Source of the DNA: Streptomyces sp. NBC_00162
Lineage (GTDB): Bacteria; Actinomycetota; Actinomycetes; Streptomycetales; Streptomycetaceae
Length of the DNA: 64,000 nucleotides
Assembly: GCF_024611995.1 (NCBI RefSeq)
Contig: NZ_CP102509.1
Location: 5,022,001 to 5,086,000, forward strand
Reading direction: 5' to 3'
Shown here: piece after piece, positions 47,375 through 54,794 of the stretch
How the letters are laid out: each line of letters starts with the position of its first letter
Numbering within the stretch: the first letter of the stretch is position 1
The notes under the pieces: model-generated
Database searches by the model: none
Seen by the model: the letters and a program-made list of their open reading frames with translations, nothing else
Told to the model about the DNA's origin: nothing
Position numbers and translations under genes: made by a program

Positions 47375-48316
47375 CTACGCCCCGGCCAGCCGCGCGGCCA
47401 GTGCGTGCGCCGCCGTGGACAGCGCGGCCGGGGCCTGCACCGTGAACGGCAGTCCCGTCATGGCCAGCCGCGCCACCAGCCACTCCGGAGCGTCCCCGCT
47501 CTCGAAGCGGACCCGCGTGCCGTCGTCGCCCGCGCCCGGAGCGGCCGCCTCCCGCAGCCACTCCGGCAGCTCCGCGCGGCCCGCCGCGAAGGTGACCTCC
47601 ACGGCGTACGTCTGCCGGCCCCGCAGCCCCCTGCGCACGAACTCCCGCGCATCCATCGGCAGCTCCCGCGGCGCGAACCGGGTCCCGGTCGCGAAGGCCT
47701 CGCCCACCCGGTCCACCCGGAAGGTCCGCCAGTCCCCGCGCTCCAGGTCGTAGGCGACCAGGTACCAGCGGCTCCCCGCGCTCACCAGCCGGTACGGCTC
47801 CACCAGCCGCCGGGACCGGGCGCCGTCCCGCGCCTCGTACGCGAACCGCAGCCGCTCCGGCCCCGCCACCGCCGAGGCCATCGTCGTCAGCGTCCCCGGG
47901 TCCACGCTCGGCCCGTCGCCCCGGGTCAGCGCGACCGTGGCCGACTGCAGCGCGCCCACCCGGTGCCGCAGCCGCGACGGAAGCACCTGCTCCAGCTTGG
48001 CCAGGGCCCGTACGGAGGCCTCCTCCACCCCCTCGATCGCGTGCCCGGCGCCCGCCCGCAGCCCCACCGCGATCGCCACCGCCTCCTCGTCATCGAGGAG
48101 CAGCGGCGGCATCGCCGCCCCCGCCACCAGCCGGTAGCCGCCCTCCGCCCCCAGCGTGGCCTCGACCGGGTAGCCCAGGTCCCGCAGCCGCTCGATGTCG
48201 CGCCGGATCGTGCGGGGGCTCACCCGCAGCCGCTCCGCGAGCTCGCTCCCGGGCCATTCGCGCGGGGTCTGCAGGATGGACAGCAAGGAGAGCAGCCGCG
48301 CCGGGGTGTCGGTCAT
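47375..48316 (-). CDS. YafY/DeoR-type HTH regulator with WYL domain
   Basis: A 313-aa regulator. The winged helix is at residues 1-58 (LLSLLSILQTPREWPGSELA; VSPRTIRRDIERLRDLGYPV), followed by the EGGYRLVAGAAMPPLLLDD junction and the WYL domain (about 140-215, RLVEPYRLVSAGSRWYLVAY). WYL domains sense nucleic acid or nucleotide ligands. It is divergent from an MFS gene across 63 bp, suggesting it controls that exporter. Its ATG at 48316 opens directly at the DNA-binding domain. Confidence 0.86.
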   Translation of the reverse strand: MTDTPARLLSLLSILQTPREWPGSELAERLRVSPRTIRRDIERLRDLGYPVEATLGAEGGYRLVAGAAMPPLLLDDEEAVAIAVGLRAGAGHAIEGVEEASVRALAKLEQVLPSRLRHRVGALQSATVALTRGDGPSVDPGTLTTMASAVAGPERLRFAYEARDGARSRRLVEPYRLVSAGSRWYLVAYDLERGDWRTFRVDRVGEAFATGTRFAPRELPMDAREFVRRGLRGRQTYAVEVTFAAGRAELPEWLREAAAPGAGDDGTRVRFESGDAPEWLVARLAMTGLPFTVQAPAALSTAAHALAARLAGA

Positions 48317-48379
48317 GCATTCCAGGTTGCCAGCGAAATAGGACACCGACTGACCTACATGCCGTCTAGGTTTCTCTCC

Positions 48380-49996
48380 ATGAGCACCGAGACGTCCAAG
48401 ACATCGCCCGAAAGAGAGAACGGGCCCGCACAAGAAGAGCGGAACGCACTCGCAGAAGCACGTGGCGACGGTGAAGCGTCGCACGAAGCCCCCGGGCACG
48501 CTCCCGGGCACGCCCCCGGCGAAGGACCGGCCGACCGCCGCCGCTGGCTGGCGCTCGCCATCGTGATGACCGCGGCCTTCATGGACCTGGTCGACGTCAC
48601 GATCGTCAACATCGCGATACCCAGCATGCGCCAGAACTTCGGCGCCTCCACCAGCGCCGTCCAGTGGATAACCGCCGGCTACGCCCTCGCGTTCGCCGCG
48701 GGCCTGATCACCGGCGGCCGCCTCGGCGACATCTTCGGCCGCAAGCGCCTCTTCCTCATCGGCATCGCGGGCTTCACGGCCGCCTCGCTGCTCTGCGGCA
48801 TCGCCGCGAACCCCTCGATGCTCGTCGCCTCCCGCATCCTCCAGGGCGGCATGGCGGCCATGATGGTGCCGCAGGTGCTGGCGATCATCCACGCCACCTT
48901 CCCGCCGCACGAGCGCGGTAAGGCCTTCGGCATGTTCGGTGCGGTCGTGGGTCTCGGTGCCGTCTCGGGCCCGATGCTCGGCGCGCTGCTCACCGAGTGG
49001 AACCTGTTCGGCCTCGAATGGCGCCCGATCTTCCTGATCAACCTGCCGGTCGGCATCGCGGGCGTACTCATGGGCCGCAAGTTCATCACCGAGTCCAAGG
49101 CCCCGCAGGCGCTGCGCCTCGACCTGGTCGGTGTCGTGCTCGCGACCCTCGGCCTGGTCATGCTGATCTTCCCGCTCACCCACGGCCGGGAGAACGACTG
49201 GCCGCTGTGGGGCTTCGTGGCCATGGGCGCCGCGCCGGCCGTCTTCGCCGGGTTCATCGCGTACGAGAAGTACAAGATCAAGAAGGATGGCTCCCCGCTC
49301 GTCGAGCTCTCCCTCTTCAAGATCAAGAGCTTCGCCGGCGGTGTCGCCGTCCAGCTGACCTTCGGCATCGCGACCGGCATCTTCTTCCTGGTCTGGACGC
49401 TGTACATGCAGATGGGCCTCGGCTGGAGCGCGCTGCGCGCCGGCGCCACCGGCATCCCGTTCTCCCTCGGCGTCTCGGCTGCCGCGGGCCTCTCGGTCCA
49501 GAAGCTCGTCCCGCGCTTCGGCCGCAAGGTGCTCCAGGCGGGCGCGCTGACCATGGCCGCGGGTCTGCTCCTCTACATCTGGGAGTCGCAGCGCTACGGG
49601 ATGGAGATCGCCTCCTGGCAGATGGCGGCGCCGCTGGTGATCATGGGCATCGGCATGGGGCTCATCGTGGCCCCGATCACCGACACCGTGCTGTCCGAGG
49701 TGCCCCGCGAGCACGCCGGATCGGCCTCGGGCCTGATCAACACCACCCAGCAGATGGGCAATGCGCTCGGCCTCGGCCTGACCTCCGTCGTCTTCTTCGG
49801 GCTCATCGACGACGACATGGTCCTCGGGGCGCCGTACACCGAGGCCTTCCGCGGTGCGCTGTGGTGGGTCGTGGCCGTCATGGTCCTGATCTTCGCGGTG
49901 ATGTTCGCGCTGCCGCGCAAGTCGATCCCGATGGAGCAGCGCGAGGGCGGCTCGGAGCACCCGGCCACGGTCCAGGAGAAGGTCCCGGCCGTCTGA
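48380..49996 (+). CDS. MFS efflux transporter, DHA2 family
   Basis: A 538-aa EmrB/QacA-type transporter with about 14 spans. Residues 1-55 are a hydrophilic tail with GHAPG repeats. Key motifs are MDLVDVTIVNIAIPSMRQNF, TGGRLGDIFGRKR (motif A) and ASGLINTTQQMGNALGLGL. It probably exports drugs or metabolites. Its promoter must lie within the 63 bp shared with the divergent WYL regulator. A strong intrinsic terminator follows. Confidence 0.9.
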   Translation: MSTETSKTSPERENGPAQEERNALAEARGDGEASHEAPGHAPGHAPGEGPADRRRWLALAIVMTAAFMDLVDVTIVNIAIPSMRQNFGASTSAVQWITAGYALAFAAGLITGGRLGDIFGRKRLFLIGIAGFTAASLLCGIAANPSMLVASRILQGGMAAMMVPQVLAIIHATFPPHERGKAFGMFGAVVGLGAVSGPMLGALLTEWNLFGLEWRPIFLINLPVGIAGVLMGRKFITESKAPQALRLDLVGVVLATLGLVMLIFPLTHGRENDWPLWGFVAMGAAPAVFAGFIAYEKYKIKKDGSPLVELSLFKIKSFAGGVAVQLTFGIATGIFFLVWTLYMQMGLGWSALRAGATGIPFSLGVSAAAGLSVQKLVPRFGRKVLQAGALTMAAGLLLYIWESQRYGMEIASWQMAAPLVIMGIGMGLIVAPITDTVLSEVPREHAGSASGLINTTQQMGNALGLGLTSVVFFGLIDDDMVLGAPYTEAFRGALWWVVAVMVLIFAVMFALPRKSIPMEQREGGSEHPATVQEKVPAV

Positions 49997-50015
49997 GGTC
50001 TTCCGGCCCCACTTC

Positions 50016-50051
50016 ACGGACATGCCCGCCTTTGTTGGCGGGCATGTCCGT
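50016..50051 (+). terminator. strong intrinsic terminator
   Basis: A perfect 15-bp stem ACGGACATGCCCGCC (50016-50030) with GGCGGGCATGTCCGT (50037-50051), loop TTTGTT, followed by TTCTCTTTGTTT. It ends the MFS transcript. Confidence 0.9.
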
Positions 50052-50057
50052 TTCTCT

Positions 50058-50918
50058 TTGTTTCACGGCGGGGCCATTCCGGCCGGCCGCCTCGACTTCG
50101 AACCGGACCTCACCGAGCGCGAGACGACCGCCGCCCGGCTCGCCGACCACACCGGCATCGACCCCGAACTCCTCGTGGCTCAGGGCGTGGACGTCACCGC
50201 CGTCACGATCACCGGCGAGACCCGCGCGAACATCTCCCTCGCCGAACCGGACGGCACCCTCACCAAGATCAACGCCGTCGGCCCCGAACTCACCCCCGGG
50301 GAAGCCGCGCTGCTCCTGGACACGGTCCGGACCTGCTCCGGCGGCTCCGCCTGGATCGCCTGCTGCAGCAGCCTCCCGCGCGGCCTGCGCCCCGAGTGGT
50401 ACGCCGACCTCGTCCTCCGCACCCACGAGGCCGGTGCCCGGATCGCCCTGGACACCTCGGGCCCGGCCCTGCTGGCGGCGCTGCCCGCCCGCCCCGACGT
50501 GATCAAGCCCAACGCGGAGGAGCTCGCCGAAGCCGTCGGCCGGCCGCTGGCCACCCTCGGCGACGTCGTCAAGGCGGCCGAGGAACTGCGCTCGCTGGGC
50601 GCGGGCGCGGTCCTGGCCTCCCTCGGCGGCGACGGCCAGTTGCTGGTCTCCGATGAGGGCACCCACTACGGCACCGCGCCGGCCCCCGCGGTCCGCAGCA
50701 ACGTCGGGGCGGGCGACGCCGCCCTGGCCGGCTTCCTGATCGCGGGAGGCACCGGCCCCGGCCCCGGCGCCCTTGCCTCGGCCCTGGCCCACGGCGCGGC
50801 CGCCGTCCAGCTCCCCGGCAGCACCATGCCGACCCCCTCGGACCTGCGTCCCGAAGCGGTCCGGATCACCCAGGACCTGCCCCTGGACCTCCCCCTGTCG
50901 GCACCCGCCACGGCCTGA
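50058..50918 (+). pseudogene. 5'-truncated 1-phosphofructokinase (fruK) remnant
   Basis: The C-terminal two thirds of a PfkB-family 1-phosphofructokinase is intact: AVTITGETRANISLAEPDGT, PDVIKPNAEELAEAVGRPL (ATP site side) and the catalytic SNVGAGDAALAGFL. The N-terminal substrate half, including the expected TPNPxLDRT start and GGKGxNVSRAL loop, is missing. The open frame runs back into the MFS terminator, and the only ATG (50022) lies inside its stem. No good ribosome binding site is visible. fruR and fruA are absent. In S. coelicolor the fru operon sits near hrdD, as I recall, so this looks like a deletion remnant. Confidence 0.7.
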
Positions 50919-50946
50919 ACCGTCGCCGCCCGAACCGGCGTCGGCG

Positions 50947-51717
50947 TCACCTCACCCGCGCGCGGAGCTCCATGGCTCCGCGCGCGGCCGCTTCGCTCTC
51001 GTACACCTCGCACATGTGCCGCCCGTCCGGCGTCGCCGTGTGCTCGACCTCCCACAGGCTGACCTCGGCCCCGTCGAGCAGGACGAACGCGTGCTCGTAC
51101 AGGCTGAAGCCGGCGTCCCGCCCGCCCGACGGGCACTGCCGCCCGCCGAAGGACTGCGTGATCTGGTGCGCGTACGCCGACCGCAGCCGCGCCGCCACCT
51201 GTTCGCCGGGCCGGTCCGCGTTCTCCGCGCGGCGCAGCACCCGCCGGGCGTGGTCGGCGGACTGCTCCACCGCGTACTCCCGGTGCGGTCGCGTCGACGC
51301 CGAGGCCGCGAACAGCGCGCTCAGCAGCGCCACATCGTCGTCGGGCTCCTCGTCACCCGGCAGCAGCAGCGGGTCCAGAGCGGCCTCGGACGGGGATTCA
51401 CCGAACAGCCGGGCCACCGCCAGGCAGGTCTCCGCCTTGCTCGCGAAGAGCTCGTGCCGGACCGTCCGGTCGCCCTCCTCCCGGTACACCAGTTCCCACA
51501 GCGACACCGAACCGCCGTCGGCCAGCAGATAGGTGTGCCGGTGGGTCTCCCGCCAGCATCCCGTCGCCGGGCTGTGGTGGGTGGTGTAGAGCGAAGAGCT
51601 GTGTGCGAGCGCCGTGCCGAGGCGCTCGACGAGCCTGTCGGGCAGGTCGAAGGAGTTCAGGGCGCGGCCGAGGAGCCGGCCGAGGTGCGCCTCGGTTGTC
51701 TCGTACGGATCGCTCAA
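50947..51717 (-). CDS. DUF6227 family protein
   Basis: A 256-aa cytosolic protein that I recognise as the Streptomyces DUF6227 family from its start, SDPYETTEAHLGRLLGRALN. It contains two similar beta-rich halves: THRHTYLLADGGSVSLWELVY (about residues 58-78) and YEHAFVLLDGAEVSLWEVEH (about 207-226), suggesting an internal duplication separated by a helical linker. The function is unknown; in Streptomyces it lies near VKOR genes. It is convergent with the fruK remnant and divergent from VKOR. Confidence 0.78.
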   Translation of the reverse strand: MSDPYETTEAHLGRLLGRALNSFDLPDRLVERLGTALAHSSSLYTTHHSPATGCWRETHRHTYLLADGGSVSLWELVYREEGDRTVRHELFASKAETCLAVARLFGESPSEAALDPLLLPGDEEPDDDVALLSALFAASASTRPHREYAVEQSADHARRVLRRAENADRPGEQVAARLRSAYAHQITQSFGGRQCPSGGRDAGFSLYEHAFVLLDGAEVSLWEVEHTATPDGRHMCEVYESEAAARGAMELRARVR

Positions 51718-51900
51718 GGTGGGTCTCCAGGCCGTCGCAGCTTGTCACTTCGCGGAAGCTCAACGTAACCCCTCGCTCTGACATCACGTCCGGGGTTCGG
51801 TAAAACGTCCGGGAAGCAACAGGGGTTCCCGCCACACCTTCAGGTCAACTTCCGTACGGAAGGGCATGGTTACGCCCGCTCTGTGATGAAGCGCGGGACT

Positions 51901-52560
51901 ATGGGCCACATGGCAACGAACACAGTGGGCGTCCCCCGCCGGCAGGGGCGGCCCGGCACCCGGCACGAGGGCGAACAGGACGCCGCGGCAGCCGCCGGAC
52001 GGGGGCCGGCCTGGCTGCTGGTCCTCACCGGGGCGGCCGGGGTGCTGGCCTCCTGGGTCATCACCCTGGACAAGTTCCTCCTGCTGGAGGACCCCGATTT
52101 CAAGCCCGCCTGCAGTCTCAACCCCGTGGTCTCCTGCGGCAGCGTGATGAAGAGCGACCAGGCGGCGGCCTTCGGCTTCCCCAACCCCATGCTGGGGCTG
52201 GTCACTTACGCCGTCGTGGTGTGCGTCGGCGCGGGCCTGCTGGCCGGCGCGCGCTACCGCGGCTGGTTCTGGCTGGGTCTGAACGCCGGAACCCTCTTCG
52301 GCGTCGGCTTCTGCTCCTGGCTGATGGTCCAGTCGCTGTACGAGATCAACGCGCTCTGCCTGTGGTGCTGTCTGGCCTGGGTGGCCACGCTGCTGATGTT
52401 CTGGGCGGTCACCGCGTACAACGCCCGTACGGGGATCCTGCCTTCGCCCGGCCCGGTACGGGACTTCTTCGCCGAGTTCGGCTGGGCCCCGCCCGCCCTG
52501 CACATCGGGGTGATCGCCATGCTCGTCCTCACCCGGTGGTGGGACTTCTGGACCGGCTGA
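51901..52560 (+). CDS. vitamin K epoxide reductase (VKOR) family protein
   Basis: A 219-aa membrane protein with about five helices. The active-site CxxC is CLWC in INALCLWCCLAWVA, and the loop cysteines are in PACSLNPVVSCGSVM, the VKOR electron-relay pair. Bacterial VKORs reoxidise DsbA-like proteins using quinone, making disulfides outside the cell. This would matter for the paired cysteines of chaplins and rodlins encoded next door. ATGs at 51886, 51901 and 51910 are all possible starts; 51901 is chosen provisionally. Confidence 0.88.
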   Translation: MGHMATNTVGVPRRQGRPGTRHEGEQDAAAAAGRGPAWLLVLTGAAGVLASWVITLDKFLLLEDPDFKPACSLNPVVSCGSVMKSDQAAAFGFPNPMLGLVTYAVVVCVGAGLLAGARYRGWFWLGLNAGTLFGVGFCSWLMVQSLYEINALCLWCCLAWVATLLMFWAVTAYNARTGILPSPGPVRDFFAEFGWAPPALHIGVIAMLVLTRWWDFWTG

Positions 52561-52575
52561 CGGCGCGGAACGCGA

Positions 52576-52610
52576 GAGGGCCCCGGCAGCTGGACGCTGC
52601 CGGGGCCCTC
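52576..52610. terminator. bidirectional terminator between VKOR and rodlin
   Basis: A perfect 15-bp stem GAGGGCCCCGGCAGC (52576-52590) with its complement at 52596-52610 and a 5-base loop TGGAC, between two convergent genes. Confidence 0.8.
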
Positions 52611-52643
52611 GTCGTTTCGCTCCACGGGCACGGGGCCCGGAGA

Positions 52644-53057
52644 TCAGCTGCCGACGGAGGCGTTGCCCGAGAGGACCGGGATGTTGTCCAGGATGTGCGA
52701 GAGCGGCTCGTCGCCCTTGGCCTGGGTGGAGTTCTCGGTGCACTGCTGGTTCTGCGGGTTCGACAGGACGTTGATGTCCTGGACGCCGACGTTGGCGATC
52801 AGCGCGAACAGGGACTGGGCGTTGACCTTGACCGGCAGGCCGATGCAGGGCTTGTTCAGGGTGCCCTGGACCAGGCCGAGCTGCGGGCTCTGGTCACCGT
52901 GGGTCTTCTGGTTGCCGTAGATCTGCTGGGCACCGTTGCCGTTGACGGTGTTGACCCCGTTGTCGTTGCCGATGGCCATGGCCGGGGCCGCAGCAGCAGC
53001 GCCCGCGCCGACCGCGGCGGCGGTGACGGCGGCGGCGGTCATGATCTTCTTGAACAT
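52644..53057 (-). CDS. rodlin
   Basis: A 137-aa secreted protein with a signal peptide (to AAPAMA, about 28) and the rodlin pattern: IGNDNGVNTVNGNGAQQIYG, LNKPCIGLPVKVNAQ, NPQNQQCTENSTQAKGDEPL and SHILDNIPVLSGN. Rodlins organise chaplin filaments into rodlets on aerial hyphae and spores. Two cysteines are conserved with the second rodlin at 56513. It diverges somewhat from that copy (HGDQSPQLGLVQG against YGNMSPQMALIQG). A BldN-like promoter lies upstream. Confidence 0.93.
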   Translation of the reverse strand: MFKKIMTAAAVTAAAVGAGAAAAAPAMAIGNDNGVNTVNGNGAQQIYGNQKTHGDQSPQLGLVQGTLNKPCIGLPVKVNAQSLFALIANVGVQDINVLSNPQNQQCTENSTQAKGDEPLSHILDNIPVLSGNASVGS

Positions 53058-53102
53058 CTTGATCCTTCTGTCGCACGAGTGCCCGCTAACGGAGCGCCCT
53101 GG

Positions 53103-53131
53103 TCAACTGCCCTGCCAGGAGGTTGGTTCCG
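53103..53131 (-). promoter_or_regulatory. BldN-like promoter of rodlin 1
   Basis: On the minus strand CGGAAC (53126-53131), 17 bases, AGTTGA (53103-53108). The sigma-BldN consensus is CGTAAC-N16-CGTTGA; each box has one mismatch. Confidence 0.5.
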
Positions 53132-53327
53132 CTGCTTCACTCAAACGGCCCGTGTGGCGCGAGGTTTTCCCCGGCCCGGGTGAGAGGCCCCCGGACGCCT
53201 GCGCGAAGCCCGTACGAAGCGCGCAGTCGGCCCGCCTCCGGTTGCGCTCCGTACGAGGTGTTCGCACGGTGGGTGAGGGAGCGGATCGCTCAGGTCCGTA
53301 TCCGCGCGACCACGAGAAGGAACATCC

Positions 53328-53819
53328 ATGCACCCCACGAAGCCCTCCCGCGCCCGCCGCGTCCGCCTCCTTGTCCCGTCGGCCCTCGCCGTCGTCATAC
53401 TGTCCGGCGCGGCGGCCCCCGCGGGCGCCGTGGAAAGCGACCGCGGAGCCGCGCTCAGCCGGCGAGCCGCGGCGGGCCCCGTCGACGACCTCATCAACGG
53501 CATCCTCGAATCCATCAAGGCCCTCCTGCCGCCGGGCATCAGCCTGCCGGACATTAAGATCCCGGAGATCAAGCTGCCCGAGATCAAGCTCCCCGAGATC
53601 AAGCTGCCCGAGATCCCGGGGGTCCAACTCCCGCAGATTCCGGGTGTGGAGATCCCGGGGCTGCCGTCGCTCACCCCGCCGGCGCTGCCGGACCCGGCGG
53701 ACCCGGCGGACCCGGCGGACCCGGCGGACCCGGCGGACCCGGCGGACCCGGCGGACCCGGCGGAGATCGTGCCGGAGCTCCCCGACGTCGAGGTCCCGGG
53801 GATTCCGGACCTTCCGTAA
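53328..53819 (+). CDS. low-complexity secreted protein with PEIKLP and DPA repeats
   Basis: A 163-aa exported protein with a signal peptide ending near APAGA (about 34). The mature chain begins with a short helix (VDDLINGILESIKALLPPG). A proline-spaced repeat follows (PDIKIPEIKLPEIKLPEIKL, then EIPGVQLPQIPGVEIPG), then eight DPA tripeptides and PELPDVEVPGIPDLP. It has no cysteine, membrane anchor or sortase motif. Alternating hydrophobic/charged residues with regular prolines suggest an extended or beta-rich fibre. It lies between a rodlin and a chaplin, so an aerial-surface role is inferred. I know no named family. Confidence 0.7.
   Translation: MHPTKPSRARRVRLLVPSALAVVILSGAAAPAGAVESDRGAALSRRAAAGPVDDLINGILESIKALLPPGISLPDIKIPEIKLPEIKLPEIKLPEIPGVQLPQIPGVEIPGLPSLTPPALPDPADPADPADPADPADPADPADPAEIVPELPDVEVPGIPDLP
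53551..53762 (+). repeat. coding tandem repeats (15-bp and 9-bp units)
   Basis: GAGATCAAGCTGCCC-type 15-mers occur from about 53566 to 53610, and eight perfect copies of GACCCGGCG occupy 53691-53762. The exact 9-bp array is likely to vary in length between strains. Confidence 0.8.
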
Positions 53820-53823
53820 CGTC

Positions 53824-53851
53824 CGGAACGCGCCGTGGTTACGACTATTGA
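53824..53851 (+). promoter_or_regulatory. BldN-like promoter of chaplin
   Basis: CGGAAC (53824-53829), 16 bases, TATTGA (53846-53851): one mismatch in the -35 and two in the -10 against CGTAAC-N16-CGTTGA. Confidence 0.4.
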
Positions 53852-53961
53852 GCTGAACAGGTCTGATCGCGGACGGAACCGTGTCGTCAGGGAAGATGGA
53901 CCGTTTCGCTCGATGTGAGCCCCGGATCGGGGCAGAACATCGAACAGAAGGTGCACTTCCC

Positions 53962-54201
53962 ATGAACTCTGCCAAGAAGGCCGCTCTGGTCCTGGCCACC
54001 GCTGGTCTCGCCGCGGCCGGTGCCGCCGGCTCCGCCGTCGCCGACTCGTCGGCCGAGGGTGCGGCCGTGGGTTCCCCCGGCGTCCTCTCCGGCAACCTGC
54101 TCCAGGTCCCGGTGCACGTCCCGGTCAACGTCTGCGGCAACACCGTGAACGTGATCGCGCTGCTGAACCCCGCGTTCGGCAACGTCTGCGTCAACGACTG
54201 A
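53962..54201 (+). CDS. short chaplin
   Basis: A 79-aa protein: signal peptide (to SAVA, about 27), then one chaplin domain, GSPGVLSGNLLQVPVHVPVN followed by VCGNTVNVIALLNPAFGNVCVN. The two cysteines form the intramolecular disulfide of short chaplins (ChpD-H type). Secreted short chaplins assemble into amyloid films that lower surface tension so that aerial hyphae can emerge. The ATG at 53962 follows GAAGG. A hairpin terminator comes after the stop. Confidence 0.95.
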   Translation: MNSAKKAALVLATAGLAAAGAAGSAVADSSAEGAAVGSPGVLSGNLLQVPVHVPVNVCGNTVNVIALLNPAFGNVCVND

Positions 54202-54216
54202 CGTCGGCTGTAGAAC

Positions 54217-54256
54217 GACTGTGGGCGCCCCGGCCTCGCCGGTGGCGCCCACAGTC
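54217..54256. terminator. hairpin terminator after chaplin
   Basis: GACTGTGGGCGCC (54217-54229) pairs perfectly with 54244-54256; the loop holds a further CCGGC/GCCGG pairing. It lies between convergent genes. Confidence 0.75.
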
Positions 54257-54269
54257 ACGTTCGGGCCGC

Positions 54270-54614
54270 TCAGCGGGCGCCGCCGTTGAGCTGCACGCCG
54301 CCGAGGAGCGGGGACGCCTGGGTGGCACCGTTCGCGAGGCCGAGCACCTCGCCGGGCAGGTTGTTGCGGACCTTGTTGACCCTCTGGACGGTGCCCAGGA
54401 CCGTGTTGAGGTGGCCGCCCTGTTCGGCCAGTCCGGCGCCCACGGTCTGGGGGAGCGACTCGGAGACGGGGTTCACGGCCTCCGTCACTTCCGTCACCCC
54501 GCTCGTCAGGCTCATGGGCACCGCGGACGGGGCATCGGCGGCGAAGGCGGGGGCGGAGGCGCCGAGGGCGGCTACGGAGCCGGCGACGACAGCGGCGACC
54601 TTCGTGAGCTTCAT
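54270..54614 (-). CDS. small secreted protein, unknown
   Basis: A 114-aa exported protein with a signal peptide (to APAFA, about 25) and a mature chain without cysteine, SLTSGVTEVTEAVNPVSESL, QTVGAGLAEQGGHLNTVLGT, ending GATQASPLLGGVQLNGGAR. It has an amphipathic-helix pattern. It resembles small secreted proteins often found near chaplin genes, and more loosely the 7057 product. The ATG at 54614 is clear. Function is unknown; an envelope or surface role is inferred from location. Confidence 0.65.
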   Translation of the reverse strand: MKLTKVAAVVAGSVAALGASAPAFAADAPSAVPMSLTSGVTEVTEAVNPVSESLPQTVGAGLAEQGGHLNTVLGTVQRVNKVRNNLPGEVLGLANGATQASPLLGGVQLNGGAR

Positions 54615-54731
54615 TTATCGAAATCCTCTTCTTTTCGTGGGCAGAGGCGTCGGCGGCGACCGTCGCGCCGCTTTCGCCATGGGTAACGATTCCCCGCCGA
54701 TCCGGAAACGCGTCGCGCGGGTACATGACAG

Positions 54732-54765
54732 CGGCCGGAGAATCCGACAAGGGATTCTCCGGCCG
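54732..54765. terminator. hairpin terminator after long chaplin
   Basis: A perfect 14-bp stem CGGCCGGAGAATCC (54732-54745) with GGATTCTCCGGCCG (54752-54765), 6-base loop, 30 bases past the long chaplin stop on the minus strand. Confidence 0.75.
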
Positions 54766-54794
54766 ATATTTCTTCCGATTACCGGTATTGCCGG

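Noticed and set aside
50022..50918. An intact sugar kinase starting at ATG 50022
   Set aside because: That ATG is inside a perfect terminator stem, and the N-terminal substrate-binding half of the PfkB fold is absent.
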